Assembly (NCBI RefSeq): GCF_026341035.1 | Contig: NZ_JAPEOQ010000002.1 | Location: forward strand, 1,302,001 to 1,366,000 | Length of the DNA: 64,000 nucleotides | Source: Streptomyces sp. NBC_01016 | Lineage (GTDB): Bacteria; Actinomycetota; Actinomycetes; Streptomycetales; Streptomycetaceae | Reading direction: 5' to 3' | Part shown: one piece after another, positions 26,509 through 35,887 of the stretch | Numbering within the stretch: position 1 is the first letter of the stretch | Layout: each line of letters opens with the position of its first letter | Program-made: the position numbers and the translations under genes | The notes under the pieces: model-generated | Databases searched by the model: none | Seen by the model: only the letters and a program-made list of their open reading frames with translations | Told to the model about the DNA's origin: nothing

Positions 26509-27603
26509 CTACAGGTACAGGCCCGCTTCCGTTCCGCCCCGCTGGTCCGGGACCGATGTCGGAGACACCCCGCGGCGCAGCGCGTACAGCTCCGCCAGGG
26601 TCGCGCCCTCGCGGCCCACGCCCTCGTCCGTGCCGAGCCAGTCCGTGGCCTCGTGGCGGGTCAAGGGGGAGACCTCGATGCGGGCCAGGCAGCGGCCGGG
26701 GCGGACCACCGCGGGGTGGAGGCGTTCCAGGTCTTCGTTGGTGGTGACGCCGACAAGGACGTTGCGCCCTTGGCCCAGCAGGCCGTCGGTCAAATTCAGC
26801 AACCGCGACAACGCCTGGCCCGCCGTGTGTTTCGCCTCGCCGCGGATCAGTTCGTCGCAGTCCTCCAGGAGGAGCAGGCGCCAACGCCCGTTCGCCGAGC
26901 CGTCGTCCTCGCCGATCGCGATGTCCATCAGATAGCCGACGTCCGAGAAGAGCCGCTCGGGGTCGAGGACGCAGTCGACCTGACACCAGTCACGCCACGA
27001 GCGGGCCAGGGTGCGCAGGGCGGACGTCTTGCCCGTGCCCGGCGGGCCGTGCAGGAGGAGCAGGCGGCCCGCGATGTCCTCGGGGCGCGTCTTCATCAGC
27101 TCGTCCATCGCCTCGGCGACCGGCGCCGTGTAGTTGGGGCGCACCTCCTCCCAGGTGCCGGCCGAGATCTGGCGCGTCGTGCGGTGCGGGCCGCGGCGCG
27201 GGGACACGTACCAGAAGCCCATCGCCACGTTCTCCGGCTGCGGCTCCGGCTCGTCGGCCGCACCGTCCGTGGCCTGCCCCAGGACCTTCTCCGCCAGCTC
27301 CGCCGTCGTCGCCGTCACGGTGACGTCCGCGCCCCTGCTCCACCGGGAGATGAGCAGCGTCCACCCGTCGCCCTCGGCGAGCGTCGCGCTGCGGTCCTCG
27401 TCGCGCGCGGAACGCAGCACCCGGGCGTTCGGCGGCAGCAGTGTCGCGGCGGTGCGCACCCGGTCGATGTTCATCGCGTGCGAGTAGGGCTGCTCGCCCG
27501 TGGCGAAGCGGCCGAGGAACAGCGCGTCGACGACGTCGGAGGGCGAGTCGCTGTCGTCGACGCCCAGCCGGACCGGCAGCGCGTCGAAAGGGTTCGCAGA
27601 CAT
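26509..27603 (-). CDS. DUF5925 and AAA-type ATPase
   Basis: 364 residues from ATG 27603. N-terminal about 130 residues form a DUF5925-like domain (FDALPVRLGVDDSDSPSDVVDALFLGRFATG). The C-terminal part is an AAA ATPase: Walker A LLHGPPGTGKTSALRTLA, Walker B RLLLLEDCDELI, sensor-1 region VLVGVTTNEDLERL, and arginine-containing HPAVVRPGRCLARIEV. This resembles proteasome-ATPase/CbxX-like enzymes of actinobacteria that remodel a protein partner. The partner is unknown. ATG 27741 in frame would add 46 poorly conserved residues and is not favoured. Divergent from the GH39-like gene. Confidence 0.82.
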   Translation of the reverse strand: MSANPFDALPVRLGVDDSDSPSDVVDALFLGRFATGEQPYSHAMNIDRVRTAATLLPPNARVLRSARDEDRSATLAEGDGWTLLISRWSRGADVTVTATTAELAEKVLGQATDGAADEPEPQPENVAMGFWYVSPRRGPHRTTRQISAGTWEEVRPNYTAPVAEAMDELMKTRPEDIAGRLLLLHGPPGTGKTSALRTLARSWRDWCQVDCVLDPERLFSDVGYLMDIAIGEDDGSANGRWRLLLLEDCDELIRGEAKHTAGQALSRLLNLTDGLLGQGRNVLVGVTTNEDLERLHPAVVRPGRCLARIEVSPLTRHEATDWLGTDEGVGREGATLAELYALRRGVSPTSVPDQRGGTEAGLYL

Positions 27604-27765
27604 GCCGCCATGATCCGGCACGAACGGGTCTCCCGCAGGCAATTTCCGCAGCGTGCCCCGGCCTCGTACCGGCCGCCACGCGCACCCCGGCCGTCGAACC
27701 TCGTTACGAGTCCGTGGCAGCGGAGCTGGTCCTTCCGCCAACTCCCCTCGTTACCCTTGTCCTTG

Positions 27766-29187
27766 ATGGGACGTCATGGGTGGGAATCGGGGGCGCGGCG
27801 ATGGCGACTCATCGCCCTGCTCGGCGTGGGCATGGCCGTACTGGCGCTGGTGCTGACCGTGATCAACACGCTTCCGGACGGCAAACAGAGCACCGCGGGC
27901 ACCACCACGGACGGTGACAGGGTGCACGGCACGCCCGGTGCGCCGCCGAAGGAGCTGGGTCCGCAGGTCGGTTGGGGGTTCACGCACACGCAGTTCTCCG
28001 CCGACGAGGGCTCGTCCGCAGCGACCGAGCGCGCGGAGAAGCTGCTGGGGGAGCGGCCGATGCCGCAGAACCAGCACATCATGGGCTGGGGCGCGAGCAA
28101 CCCGGAGCCGGTGAAGGGGCGTTACCAGTTCGAGGAGATGGACCGGCGGATCGACTTCATCCGCAAGTCCGGCGGTACACCCGTGGTCACGCTCTGCTGC
28201 GCGCCCGACTGGATGAAGGGCGGCAAGGCCGGCGTCGGCAACACGGACTGGAGCCAGGCCAGCCTGGAGACCGCGCCGTCCCCCGAGCACTACAAGGACT
28301 ACGCGAACCTCGCGGCGACGGTCGCCAAGCGGTACCCGTACGTACGGCACTTCATCGTCTGGAACGAGTTCAAGGGCTTCTGGAACGACGGCAAGGGCCG
28401 CTGGGACTACGAGGGGTACACGAAGCTCTACAACCTCGTCTACAAGGCCCTGAAAAAGGTCGACAGAGACATCATGGTCGGCGGGCCCTATCTCGTCATG
28501 GACAGTCACCATCCCCAGCAGACCGACGGCACCTCCGACGAGGTCAAGGGCGCCTGGGGGCGGATGGACCAGCGGATCGTCGACGCCTTCGACTACTGGA
28601 ACAAGAACAAGGCGGGCGCCGACTTCGTCGTCGTCGACGGGTCCAGTTATACGAACGACGACGAGATGCTGCCGGACGAGTTCGCCGCCACCGACAAGTT
28701 CACCGACGTCAGCGAGTGGATCGAGCGGGAGACCGACGGGCTGCCGCTGTGGTGGGCCGAGTACTACGTGGAGCCCGCCGACAGCAGGGACGAGCGGCAG
28801 GGCTGGAGCGAGCCGCACCGCGTCGCCGTGCAGGCCTCCGGGATGATCGCGATGGTGATGGGCGGGGCGACGTCCGGCTTCTACTGGAACCCCGAGGACG
28901 AGAAGGGCGCGGGCTGCGCCGGCTGTCTGTGGCGGCCGACCGACCGTGCCTCCGGCGGCGGCGCGCTGCCGATGTACGGCCTGGTGTCGCGGTTCAACGA
29001 GGAGTTCGGGCCCGGCACGAAGTTCGAGAAGGTGTCGGTGGCCAAGGACGACGTGCCGAACGTGCGGGTGCTCGCCGACGACAAGACCGTGCTCGTCGTG
29101 AACACGCTGAAGCGGCCGATCAACGCGAAGATCGACGGCAAGCGGTTCGAGATGCGGGGCTACGAGGTGAAGTGGCTGCGGCGGTAG
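27766..29187 (+). CDS. Membrane-anchored GH39-like glycoside hydrolase
   Basis: 473 residues. An N-terminal TM anchor (about 15-34, LIALLGVGMAVLALVLTVI) is followed by a (beta/alpha)8 clan-A hydrolase. The proposed acid/base Glu lies in HFIVWNEFKGFW, and the nucleophile Glu in LPLWWAEYYVEP, the spacing expected for GH39 and relatives. CCAPDWMKGG and NWEDEKG-like segments match actinobacterial sequences annotated beta-xylosidase-like, but the substrate is not certain. It is convergent with the polysaccharide operon, so it may trim the polymer made there. The start ATG 27766 has no good ribosome site; the N-terminus is the least certain part. Confidence 0.75.
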   Translation: MGRHGWESGARRWRLIALLGVGMAVLALVLTVINTLPDGKQSTAGTTTDGDRVHGTPGAPPKELGPQVGWGFTHTQFSADEGSSAATERAEKLLGERPMPQNQHIMGWGASNPEPVKGRYQFEEMDRRIDFIRKSGGTPVVTLCCAPDWMKGGKAGVGNTDWSQASLETAPSPEHYKDYANLAATVAKRYPYVRHFIVWNEFKGFWNDGKGRWDYEGYTKLYNLVYKALKKVDRDIMVGGPYLVMDSHHPQQTDGTSDEVKGAWGRMDQRIVDAFDYWNKNKAGADFVVVDGSSYTNDDEMLPDEFAATDKFTDVSEWIERETDGLPLWWAEYYVEPADSRDERQGWSEPHRVAVQASGMIAMVMGGATSGFYWNPEDEKGAGCAGCLWRPTDRASGGGALPMYGLVSRFNEEFGPGTKFEKVSVAKDDVPNVRVLADDKTVLVVNTLKRPINAKIDGKRFEMRGYEVKWLRR

Positions 29188-29205
29188 TGCCGCCACAGCC
29201 ACTTC
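29169..29205. terminator. Hairpin spanning the stop codon of the GH39-like gene
   Basis: GAAGTGGCTGCGGCGG (29169-29184) pairs with CCGCCACAGCCACTTC (29190-29205), 16 bp with one C/A mismatch. The loop TAGTG contains the stop codon TAG. It lies before the convergent flippase stop and could serve both genes. Confidence 0.65.
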
Positions 29206-29220
29206 AGCCCCTGCGCGCCG

Positions 29221-29250
29221 TCAGTTCAGACCCGTCCTCAGTTCAGGCCC
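29221..29250. repeat. Duplicated stop-codon region of the flippase gene
   Basis: TCAGTTCAG at 29238 (reverse strand Leu-Asn-stop) occurs again at 29221, 17 nt away, in TCAGTTCAGACCC versus TCAGTTCAGGCCC. The second copy is just beyond the real stop. Confidence 0.6.
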
Positions 29251-32200
29251 ATGGTGATGAACCGCTGGATCAGCGACGCGAGCACCACCGCGAGCAGCGG
29301 CAGCGAGAACCAGAACGTGCTCTGCAACCACTGGAGTTGACGCACGCTCGGCCGCAGCGCGACCCGGACCACCTCGCGCGCCGTGAGCAGCACGATCAGG
29401 GCGGCCGCCGCGAGCGCGCCCACCAGCGACCACGGCGTCCAGGTGATCTGCGGCCCGATCGGCCCCGGCTCGGCCTTCGCGACCGGGCCCGGCGGTTCCT
29501 TGCGGAGCTGGTACATGGTCACGTCCGCGTTGACGTAGACCTTCTTCAGCTCCTCGCGCCGGTCCAGGTTCTCGACGAGGCGCGTGGGCCAGGCCTTGGA
29601 GTAGCCGACGTCCATCTGGAGATAGACGACCTGACTCTTGTTGAGCATGAGGTACGAGTTGGGGCCCGCGTCCTTGAGTGCCTTGACGAGGGAGCCGACG
29701 AGCACCGGGTCGACGGGCGCGAGCGTCGGCACGTACTGGACCTTCTCCATGTCGCGGGCGCCCCACGGCAGCGAAGGCGTCACGTTCTCGACGGTGTCGT
29801 TGCTCATCCACAGGAGGCGGACCGTCGGGTCGTCGTGGGCGTAGACGTAGTCCATCGCCGCGACCTCGCCCGGCCGGATCCGCTCGAACGGCTCGTTGCC
29901 CCAACGGGCCACCAGGAAGCCGCCCATGAGCACCAGGCCCGCCATGAGCGCGGCCAGCGGGGCGAGGCTGATGCGGTCCTTGTCGCGTTCCTTCGCCGTG
30001 ACGCCGGTGCGCGGGAACAGCGCGAGGCCTGCGAGGAGCGCGACGCCGGGCAGGGCGAACATGAAGACCCTGAGCGCCATCTCGCCGCCGTAGGACTGCA
30101 TGCCGAAGCCCAGGAACGGCACGAAGGCCAGCACGAGCAGCGAGCGCTCGCGGTACTTCCAGTCGCGGCGCCGCCACCAGCCCCAGCAGGCGAACGCAAG
30201 GACGGAGCCGGCGAGCAGCACGCGCGTGTAGAGGACGAGCTTGTGGGACGAACTGCCGTCCTGGATACGGCCGGAGACCGAGGACGTCACATTGCCGCCG
30301 ACGCCTCCGATGCCGCCGAAGAGGTCGTTGAAGTGCCCCGACCAGTACGGCTCGGCGAGGAAGCCCAGCCAGACGACGACGATGACGCCGAACAGCAGCG
30401 GCAGGCCGCGCAGTTCGGACCTGCCGACCACGACCAGGACCGCGAGGACGCCCAGCATCACGAACGGGGTCAGCTGGTGCGCCGGGACCGTCGCCGCGAA
30501 CAGGGCGATCAGGACGACGAGCAGCACCGCGCGCTGCCGTCTGTCGGTCGGCGCGACCTCGGTCTCCCCGGGGCGCCGCTTCGACCACAGCATCCGGGGC
30601 GCCCGGAAGTAGACCAGCAGGATCGCCACGAAGACCAGATAGAGGAGATACGTGAAGCCCTGCGGCGAGAAGTAGTCCTGGCCCACCCAGCCGCTCAGGA
30701 CGAAGATCCAGACACCGGTCCACTTGGCACGCCAGCTCGCCCGCACGGAGCGCAGCAGCAGGAACATCGGTGCCAGGTAGAGGAGTTGGATGGCCGTCGG
30801 CCACCAGCGAATGACCTCGGTCAGATCGTTGACGCCGCAGGCCTTCGCGAGGAACGCGGCCGCGGCGAAGAAGCCGGGCCAGCTCCAGCGGGCGTCCAGG
30901 TCGGGGACCGCGGAGCCGGTGCGGTCGATGTAGTCCATGAAGCCCAGGTGCTGCCAGGCCGTCGCGAACCGCGGCTCCGCCTCGATGACGGCGGGCAGCG
31001 CGTGCAGGGACACGACCGTGGCGAGAAGCGTGAGCAACAGCAGGCGCTTGTGCGGCCGTTCGAGCCACAGGAGCGAGGCGAAGACGCCGATGAGCAGGGC
31101 CGCGCCGAGCAGCGTCACGGGGGGCAGGACGGAGATCAGTCCGAGCCCGCCCATCCGGTCCAGATCGGCCTCGCCCATCCCGAGGACGGGCCCCCAGTAG
31201 AGCCCGATGGCCGCCACGAGCAGCAGCGCGAGGACGACGACGGTGGGGGTGAGCCGCGTCCGCTCCGCCGGCTGGGCGGGGCGTGCCGGGGCGGCCGGAT
31301 CCGGATCCGAGTTCGGCTCGGCGGTCGGTCCGGAGCCGGAGCCGGGTTCGGACTCGAGATCGGACTCGAAGTCGGATTCGAAGTCGGATTCGGGATCAAA
31401 TTCGGTTTCGGTGTCGAAGGCCAGGTCGACGGCCTCCGGATACGGGTCGGGAAGGACGGTCGAGTCGTCCTCCCCGCGGATGTCGCTCGACGCCTGCGAG
31501 GCGGAGGCGGCAGCGGAGGCAGGGACGGATGCGGAGGCGGCGGCGGACGGGGAGGGCGGCATGGTCACCCACGTGGGCCTGCGCGTGCCGGCCGGCGGTG
31601 TCACCGGGCCCGGGCGGATGTCGGGCCGGCGCTCCTGGTGGTCCAGGTTCAGCTGCACCGCGAGCTGCAGCGTGTCCGAGTCCATCGCGTCCCGCAGCGC
31701 CCACTTGGGGCCGTCCTTCGTGGCCGGCTCCATCTTCGGCGTGCCGAGGTCGGCCAGGTCGCCGTCGCGCGGCGCGTCCTCGGGCGGCGCCGTGGCGGGC
31801 GCGGCGCGCACCACGCGCCACAGCTTCGGCGCGGCGATCGCCACGATCACGGCGAGCGAGGAGATCTCGGCGACACCCGCGCCGGTGAGCCCCATCCGGG
31901 GCAGGAGCAGCAGCGTGAGACCGAGCACGAGCAGGCACAACAGGCCCTGGAGCCAGGCGAGTCCGGAGGTGCGGCTCTGCGCGCGCAGCACCGCGAAGTA
32001 CGTCTCCATGACCACCCGCAGCGCCGCCCCGACCGCGAACCAGCGCAGCAGCGGGGTCGCCGCGTCCGCGTAGGCGGCGCCGAAGACGTGCAGCACGAAC
32101 GGCGCGAGGATGAAGAGCAGGGCGCAGATCGGGAGCATGATGCGGGCCATGCGGCGCAGCGCGGCCCGGGTGTTGGCGGCGAGCTGCGCCGGATCGTGCG

Positions 32201-33182
32201 AACCCTCCACGGTCAGCGAGGCACCCATGTTGATGGCCAGCAGGTTGACCGTGCCGCCGATGGTGGTCGCGATGTAGAAGTACGCGTTGTCCGCCGAGCT
32301 GACCTGCGAGGCGATGAGCACCGGCACCAGGTAGACGACGGCGAGCGAGAACAGCGAACCCGTGTAGTCGCCCGCGAGGAACCGGCCCATCTCGCGCAGC
32401 GACGGCGGTTCCGCCTTGCTGTCCGTGGCCGCGATGTGCCGCGGCACGAGCCGCCGGAACACGAGCAGGCCCAGCGGAACCACCGAGAACGCGATCGCGA
32501 CGACCCACGACACGAACACCCCGGTCGCCGCGAACGACGCCGCGAACGCGACGAGCAGCCCCAACTTCACCAGCGAGAACACCGTGTTGCCCACCGGCAC
32601 CCACAGCGCGCTGCGCAGCCCGGTGAGCACCCCGTCCTGCAGCGTGAGCAGCGACCAGGCGATGACGGCGGCGATGAACCCGAGCCCGTTCAGCGTCCCG
32701 TGCAGGAAGCTGTACGAGGGTCCCCACACGTCGAGCGTGAGCAGGAAGATCAGCGCGGCGAACGCGACGGCGACCGAACTCCCCGCGTACGTACGGAAGA
32801 TGAACCGGCCGGTGGCGCGCCCCGCGACCGGGATGAAGCGGGCGAGGGCCCCGGTCAGCGTCACGGCGGTGAGGCCCGCGAGGAACTTCATCGCCGCGAT
32901 CGCCGCCGAGCCCTGACCGACCGCGTCCGCCGTGTAGTAGTGCGCGGCGGCCAGCCAGAAGCCGACGCCGAGCACGCCGGATATGCCGGTGTTCAGCATC
33001 AGCGCATAGGCGTTCCGGAACAGCTGGCTCCCGCCCCCCGACCCGCCCATGCCGTTTTCTGTGCCCTTCTTGCCGCGCCCTATGCCGGGCAGCCTGAGCC
33101 GGCGTCCTGAGAGGGCCGGGGATCCGGCGTCGGTCGTGGTGGCCGGGTCGGCCTTGGCGCGGGTGGTCGTCGTGTCAGACAC
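29238..33182 (-). CDS. Wzx/MATE-like flippase fused to a polytopic GT-C-like membrane domain
   Basis: About 1314 residues, GTG 33182 overlapping the upstream deacetylase by 8 nt. Module 1 (about 45-455) has about 12-14 TM helices with the polysaccharide-exporter look (AYALMLNTGISGVLGVGFWLA, FLAGDYTGSLFSLAVVYLVP, YFYIATTIGGTVNLLAINMG): a lipid-linked sugar flippase. A 190-residue acidic, Ser/Pro-rich linker with repeated ESDFESD units follows. Module 2 (about 650-1310) has about 12 TM helices and an extracytoplasmic loop (DYIDRTGSAVPDLDARW; YFSPQGFTYLLYL), like multi-TM glycosyltransferase or O-antigen polymerase-type proteins. One chain may both flip and polymerise or decorate a glycan. No soluble catalytic motif is visible. 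Confidence 0.78.
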   Translation of the reverse strand: MSDTTTTRAKADPATTTDAGSPALSGRRLRLPGIGRGKKGTENGMGGSGGGSQLFRNAYALMLNTGISGVLGVGFWLAAAHYYTADAVGQGSAAIAAMKFLAGLTAVTLTGALARFIPVAGRATGRFIFRTYAGSSVAVAFAALIFLLTLDVWGPSYSFLHGTLNGLGFIAAVIAWSLLTLQDGVLTGLRSALWVPVGNTVFSLVKLGLLVAFAASFAATGVFVSWVVAIAFSVVPLGLLVFRRLVPRHIAATDSKAEPPSLREMGRFLAGDYTGSLFSLAVVYLVPVLIASQVSSADNAYFYIATTIGGTVNLLAINMGASLTVEGSHDPAQLAANTRAALRRMARIMLPICALLFILAPFVLHVFGAAYADAATPLLRWFAVGAALRVVMETYFAVLRAQSRTSGLAWLQGLLCLLVLGLTLLLLPRMGLTGAGVAEISSLAVIVAIAAPKLWRVVRAAPATAPPEDAPRDGDLADLGTPKMEPATKDGPKWALRDAMDSDTLQLAVQLNLDHQERRPDIRPGPVTPPAGTRRPTWVTMPPSPSAAASASVPASAAASASQASSDIRGEDDSTVLPDPYPEAVDLAFDTETEFDPESDFESDFESDLESEPGSGSGPTAEPNSDPDPAAPARPAQPAERTRLTPTVVVLALLLVAAIGLYWGPVLGMGEADLDRMGGLGLISVLPPVTLLGAALLIGVFASLLWLERPHKRLLLLTLLATVVSLHALPAVIEAEPRFATAWQHLGFMDYIDRTGSAVPDLDARWSWPGFFAAAAFLAKACGVNDLTEVIRWWPTAIQLLYLAPMFLLLRSVRASWRAKWTGVWIFVLSGWVGQDYFSPQGFTYLLYLVFVAILLVYFRAPRMLWSKRRPGETEVAPTDRRQRAVLLVVLIALFAATVPAHQLTPFVMLGVLAVLVVVGRSELRGLPLLFGVIVVVWLGFLAEPYWSGHFNDLFGGIGGVGGNVTSSVSGRIQDGSSSHKLVLYTRVLLAGSVLAFACWGWWRRRDWKYRERSLLVLAFVPFLGFGMQSYGGEMALRVFMFALPGVALLAGLALFPRTGVTAKERDKDRISLAPLAALMAGLVLMGGFLVARWGNEPFERIRPGEVAAMDYVYAHDDPTVRLLWMSNDTVENVTPSLPWGARDMEKVQYVPTLAPVDPVLVGSLVKALKDAGPNSYLMLNKSQVVYLQMDVGYSKAWPTRLVENLDRREELKKVYVNADVTMYQLRKEPPGPVAKAEPGPIGPQITWTPWSLVGALAAAALIVLLTAREVVRVALRPSVRQLQWLQSTFWFSLPLLAVVLASLIQRFITMGLN

Positions 33183-34035
33183 GGGTACGTGGGCCCTTCT
33201 GGCGGAGCGGGCCGGGCAGCAGGGCGGTCGCCTTGCGGCGGGCCTGCCGGGCTCTGCGGACCACGGCGTACCCCTTGGTGAGGGCACGGTCCCTGGCGAA
33301 GGTGCGGCCGATGGCACGGCCGTCGATGAGCCGCTCGAACTCGGTGACGTCGGTCGAGCGGCGCACGGTGATCCGCCGCAGGGCGTAGGGGCCCTGGGGC
33401 CGCCGGGCCAGCGCGTTGCCGACGGCGAGCGACTGGGCGAACCCGGCCGCGCGCACCGCCTGCCGCACCCGCCGGTCGGAATGCCCGTACGGATACGCGA
33501 AGGAGACCGGCGCCGGGCCCAGCTCACCGGCGACGATCTCCCGGCAGCGCAGCAGCTCGAACTCCAGGTCCGTGTCGTCGAGTTGGTCGAGCTGCGGATG
33601 CGTGTGGCTGTGCCCGCCGATCTCCATACCCTGCCCGGCGAGCGCCCGCACCTGGGGCCAGTCGAGCATCGCGTCGAGCCCGCCCCCGGTGTCGTACGCG
33701 CCGCGCAGCCACCCCGTCGAGATGAACAGGGTGGATGCGAAGCCGTGCTTGGCGAGGCTGGGCAGGGCGTGCGTGTGCACGCCCTCGTAGCCGTCGTCGA
33801 AGGTGATCAGGACGGGCCGGTCCGGGAGCGCCCGGCCGCCGCCGCGCCAGATCCCGGCGAGTTCGGCGGTGGTCAGCGGCGTGCAGCCGTGATCGGCGAG
33901 CAGTTCCATCTGCTCGGCGAACTGGGCTGGTGACACCGACAGTTGACGGGTCTCGGGGTTCGGGTCGGGAGAGACGGCGTGGTACATGAGGATCGGCACG
34001 GACCCGCCGTAGGACCACCGCTGCTGGGCGCTCAC
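33175..34035 (-). CDS. NodB-type polysaccharide deacetylase
   Basis: 286 residues. NodB domain: catalytic base motif TFDDGYEG, the metal-binding HSHTHPQL motif, and SFAYPYGHSDRRVRQAVRAAGF. N-terminal VPILMYHAVSP is also typical. No signal peptide or TM, so it may act inside the cell on lipid-linked sugars, or the export signal is missing. GTG 34035 overlaps the upstream glycosyltransferase stop (GTGA). It removes acetyl groups from N-acetylhexosamine units of the polymer. Confidence 0.9.
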   Translation of the reverse strand: MSAQQRWSYGGSVPILMYHAVSPDPNPETRQLSVSPAQFAEQMELLADHGCTPLTTAELAGIWRGGGRALPDRPVLITFDDGYEGVHTHALPSLAKHGFASTLFISTGWLRGAYDTGGGLDAMLDWPQVRALAGQGMEIGGHSHTHPQLDQLDDTDLEFELLRCREIVAGELGPAPVSFAYPYGHSDRRVRQAVRAAGFAQSLAVGNALARRPQGPYALRRITVRRSTDVTEFERLIDGRAIGRTFARDRALTKGYAVVRRARQARRKATALLPGPLRQKGPRTRV

Positions 34036-35036
34036 GCCGCCGTCTCCGTTCTCCCGACTTCCTTCGCGGGCGCGTCGATCTCCGCCACGGTGAATGTCGC
34101 GCCCGCGCCGCGCGCCCGCCAGCTGCCGAGCGCATAGCCCCCGGCCGCCGCCAGCACCCCGGCCACGATCGCCCCGGCGCGGCCCGCGCCCCCGGCCCGA
34201 CCCAGCGCGAAGTCCCGTACGCCGCGCGCCGCTCCGACCGGCAGCACCCGCGTCGAATAGGCGCGCTCGGTCTCAAGTCCCTTGCCCGCGCCGACACTTC
34301 GGGCGACCAGCGCCTTGGACAGGCCTTCGGCGTAGGCGCGCGTACGGAAGTAGGCGAAGCGTTCACGGCCGGCCGGCACCCGGTGGTGGATGACGGCCCG
34401 GTCGTCGATCAGGAGCACCGCGTCCGGTCTCGCCCGCGTGATCCGGATGCACAGCTCCGTCTCCTCGCAGCCCAGCGGGCGCTTGTCGCCGTCCCGGCCG
34501 ATGCCGGTCGCGAAGCCGCCCGCGATGTCGAAGGCGCCGCGCCGGAACGAGGCGTTGCCACCGAGCACGTTGCGCACCTCGACCTTGCCGCGCGGCAGGC
34601 CCTTGTACGAGCAGCCCACCACCCAGTCGAACTCCTCAGGGAACCAGCGGGGCCTGCGCCCCGAGGCCCAGATCGGCTCGGTGTGCCCGCCGACCGCGAG
34701 GACGCGCGGGTCGGCGTATCCGGCGGCGAACCAGTGCAGCCAGTCCCGCTCGGCGACGGCGTCGTCGTCGAGGAACGCGACGATGTCGCCGCGCGCGGCG
34801 GCGATCCCGGTGTTGCGCCCGGCGGAAAGACCCCGAGGCCCCGCGTTCGCCAGCACCTCGACGCCCTGCTCGCCGTCGAACTCCTTGGTGAGGCGGTCGA
34901 GGAGGGCCGGGTTGTGGTCGACGACGAGGAGCGTCTCCAGGGCGGCGTACGACTGTGCGCGCACGGAGTCGACTGCGGCGAGGATGTCGCTCCAACGGTC
35001 TTCGGTGTACACGCAGATGACGACGGACGCCGTCAT
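34032..35036 (-). CDS. GT2 family glycosyltransferase with C-terminal membrane tail
   Basis: 334 residues. GT-A fold: SVVICVYTEDRWSDI, then the LVVDHNP loop, acceptor/donor motif RGDIVAFLDDDAVAERDW (DxD), and ETELCIRITRARPD (ED-type catalytic region). The C-terminus carries a short hydrophobic stretch (AGAIVAGVLAAAGGYALGSW) that may anchor it. ATG 35036 is chosen; a TTG at 35060 with GGGGGGA in front would overlap the upstream stop and add eight residues. Cytoplasmic-face sugar transfer in the polymer pathway. Confidence 0.88.
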   Translation of the reverse strand: MTASVVICVYTEDRWSDILAAVDSVRAQSYAALETLLVVDHNPALLDRLTKEFDGEQGVEVLANAGPRGLSAGRNTGIAAARGDIVAFLDDDAVAERDWLHWFAAGYADPRVLAVGGHTEPIWASGRRPRWFPEEFDWVVGCSYKGLPRGKVEVRNVLGGNASFRRGAFDIAGGFATGIGRDGDKRPLGCEETELCIRITRARPDAVLLIDDRAVIHHRVPAGRERFAYFRTRAYAEGLSKALVARSVGAGKGLETERAYSTRVLPVGAARGVRDFALGRAGGAGRAGAIVAGVLAAAGGYALGSWRARGAGATFTVAEIDAPAKEVGRTETAA

Positions 35037-35056
35037 CTGCGTGCCGTGTCGCTCCG

Positions 35057-35887
35057 TCAAGACCCGTCCCCCCGCACGAGGGTGAGCTTCGATGCGGTCT
35101 GCCTGCTGCGCAGGGCGCGACGGTTCGAGCGCTCCTTCATGATGACCTTGAGTACGCGCAGGCCGTCCCGGACGGCGCGCAGGTTGCTGGCGCCGTGGAT
35201 GCGCAGGTACTCGTGGCTCGGTATCTCCTGGACCTTCAGGCCGGCCTTGACGACCCGGATGTTCATCAGGGTCTCCACCTCGAACCCGGTGCAGTCGAGG
35301 TCGATGTCGTCGAGGCAGTGCCGCCAGAACGCGTTGTACCCGTAGCAGAGGTCGGTGTAGCGGGCGCCGAACTTGGCGTTGACCGCCGAGCACAGCGCCC
35401 AGTTGCCGAGCTTGCGGATGGGCGTCATGTCGTCCGTGCCGCCGCCGTTGGCGAACCGCGAGCCCTTGGCGAAGTCGGCGCCGGAGACGAGCGCGGAGAC
35501 GTAGGAGACGATCTCCTGGCCGTCGGCGGAGCCGTCCGCGTCGACCATGACGATGATGTCGCCGCTGCAGGCCGTGAAGCCGGTGATCAGGGCATCCCCC
35601 TTGCCCTTTCCGCGCTGCGGTACGACCACGACTTCCGGCCACAATTCCCTGGCCACTTCCACGGTGTTGTCGGTGGAATTTCCGTCCACCAGAACGACTT
35701 CGTGGATCCAGTCGGGAAGAGTCTTGAAGACGTACGGAAGATTTTCCGCCTCGTTCATGGCCGGAATGACCACGCTGACCCGCGGCGCGATCGCCAGGTG
35801 CGTGGAGATGGCCCGGTAACGGGCGGGAATTCTGCCTTCCGGCGATGTCCCCTCGGGTATCACTGGAGGCACAACGGAACTGCTCAT
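35057..35887 (-). CDS. DPM1-like GT2 glycosyltransferase
   Basis: 276 residues, ATG 35887 with AGAGGG upstream. GT2 marks: RVSVVIPAMNEAENLPYVFKTLP, VVLVDGNSTDNTVEVAREL, GKGKGDALITGF and the DxD at IIVMVDADGSADG. This resembles dolichol/polyprenol-phosphate mannose synthase-like enzymes that load a lipid carrier with a sugar. First gene of the leftward operon; it has a leader region of about 400 nt without genes. Confidence 0.88.
   Translation of the reverse strand: MSSSVVPPVIPEGTSPEGRIPARYRAISTHLAIAPRVSVVIPAMNEAENLPYVFKTLPDWIHEVVLVDGNSTDNTVEVARELWPEVVVVPQRGKGKGDALITGFTACSGDIIVMVDADGSADGQEIVSYVSALVSGADFAKGSRFANGGGTDDMTPIRKLGNWALCSAVNAKFGARYTDLCYGYNAFWRHCLDDIDLDCTGFEVETLMNIRVVKAGLKVQEIPSHEYLRIHGASNLRAVRDGLRVLKVIMKERSNRRALRSRQTASKLTLVRGDGS

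Noticed and set aside
27972-33110. Very long rightward open frame of about 1700 codons
   Set aside because: It lies antisense to the flippase fusion and continues from the GH39-like gene in another frame. Composition (Arg/Gly/Asp runs) is typical of a high-GC shadow, and both real genes have domains, starts and terminators.
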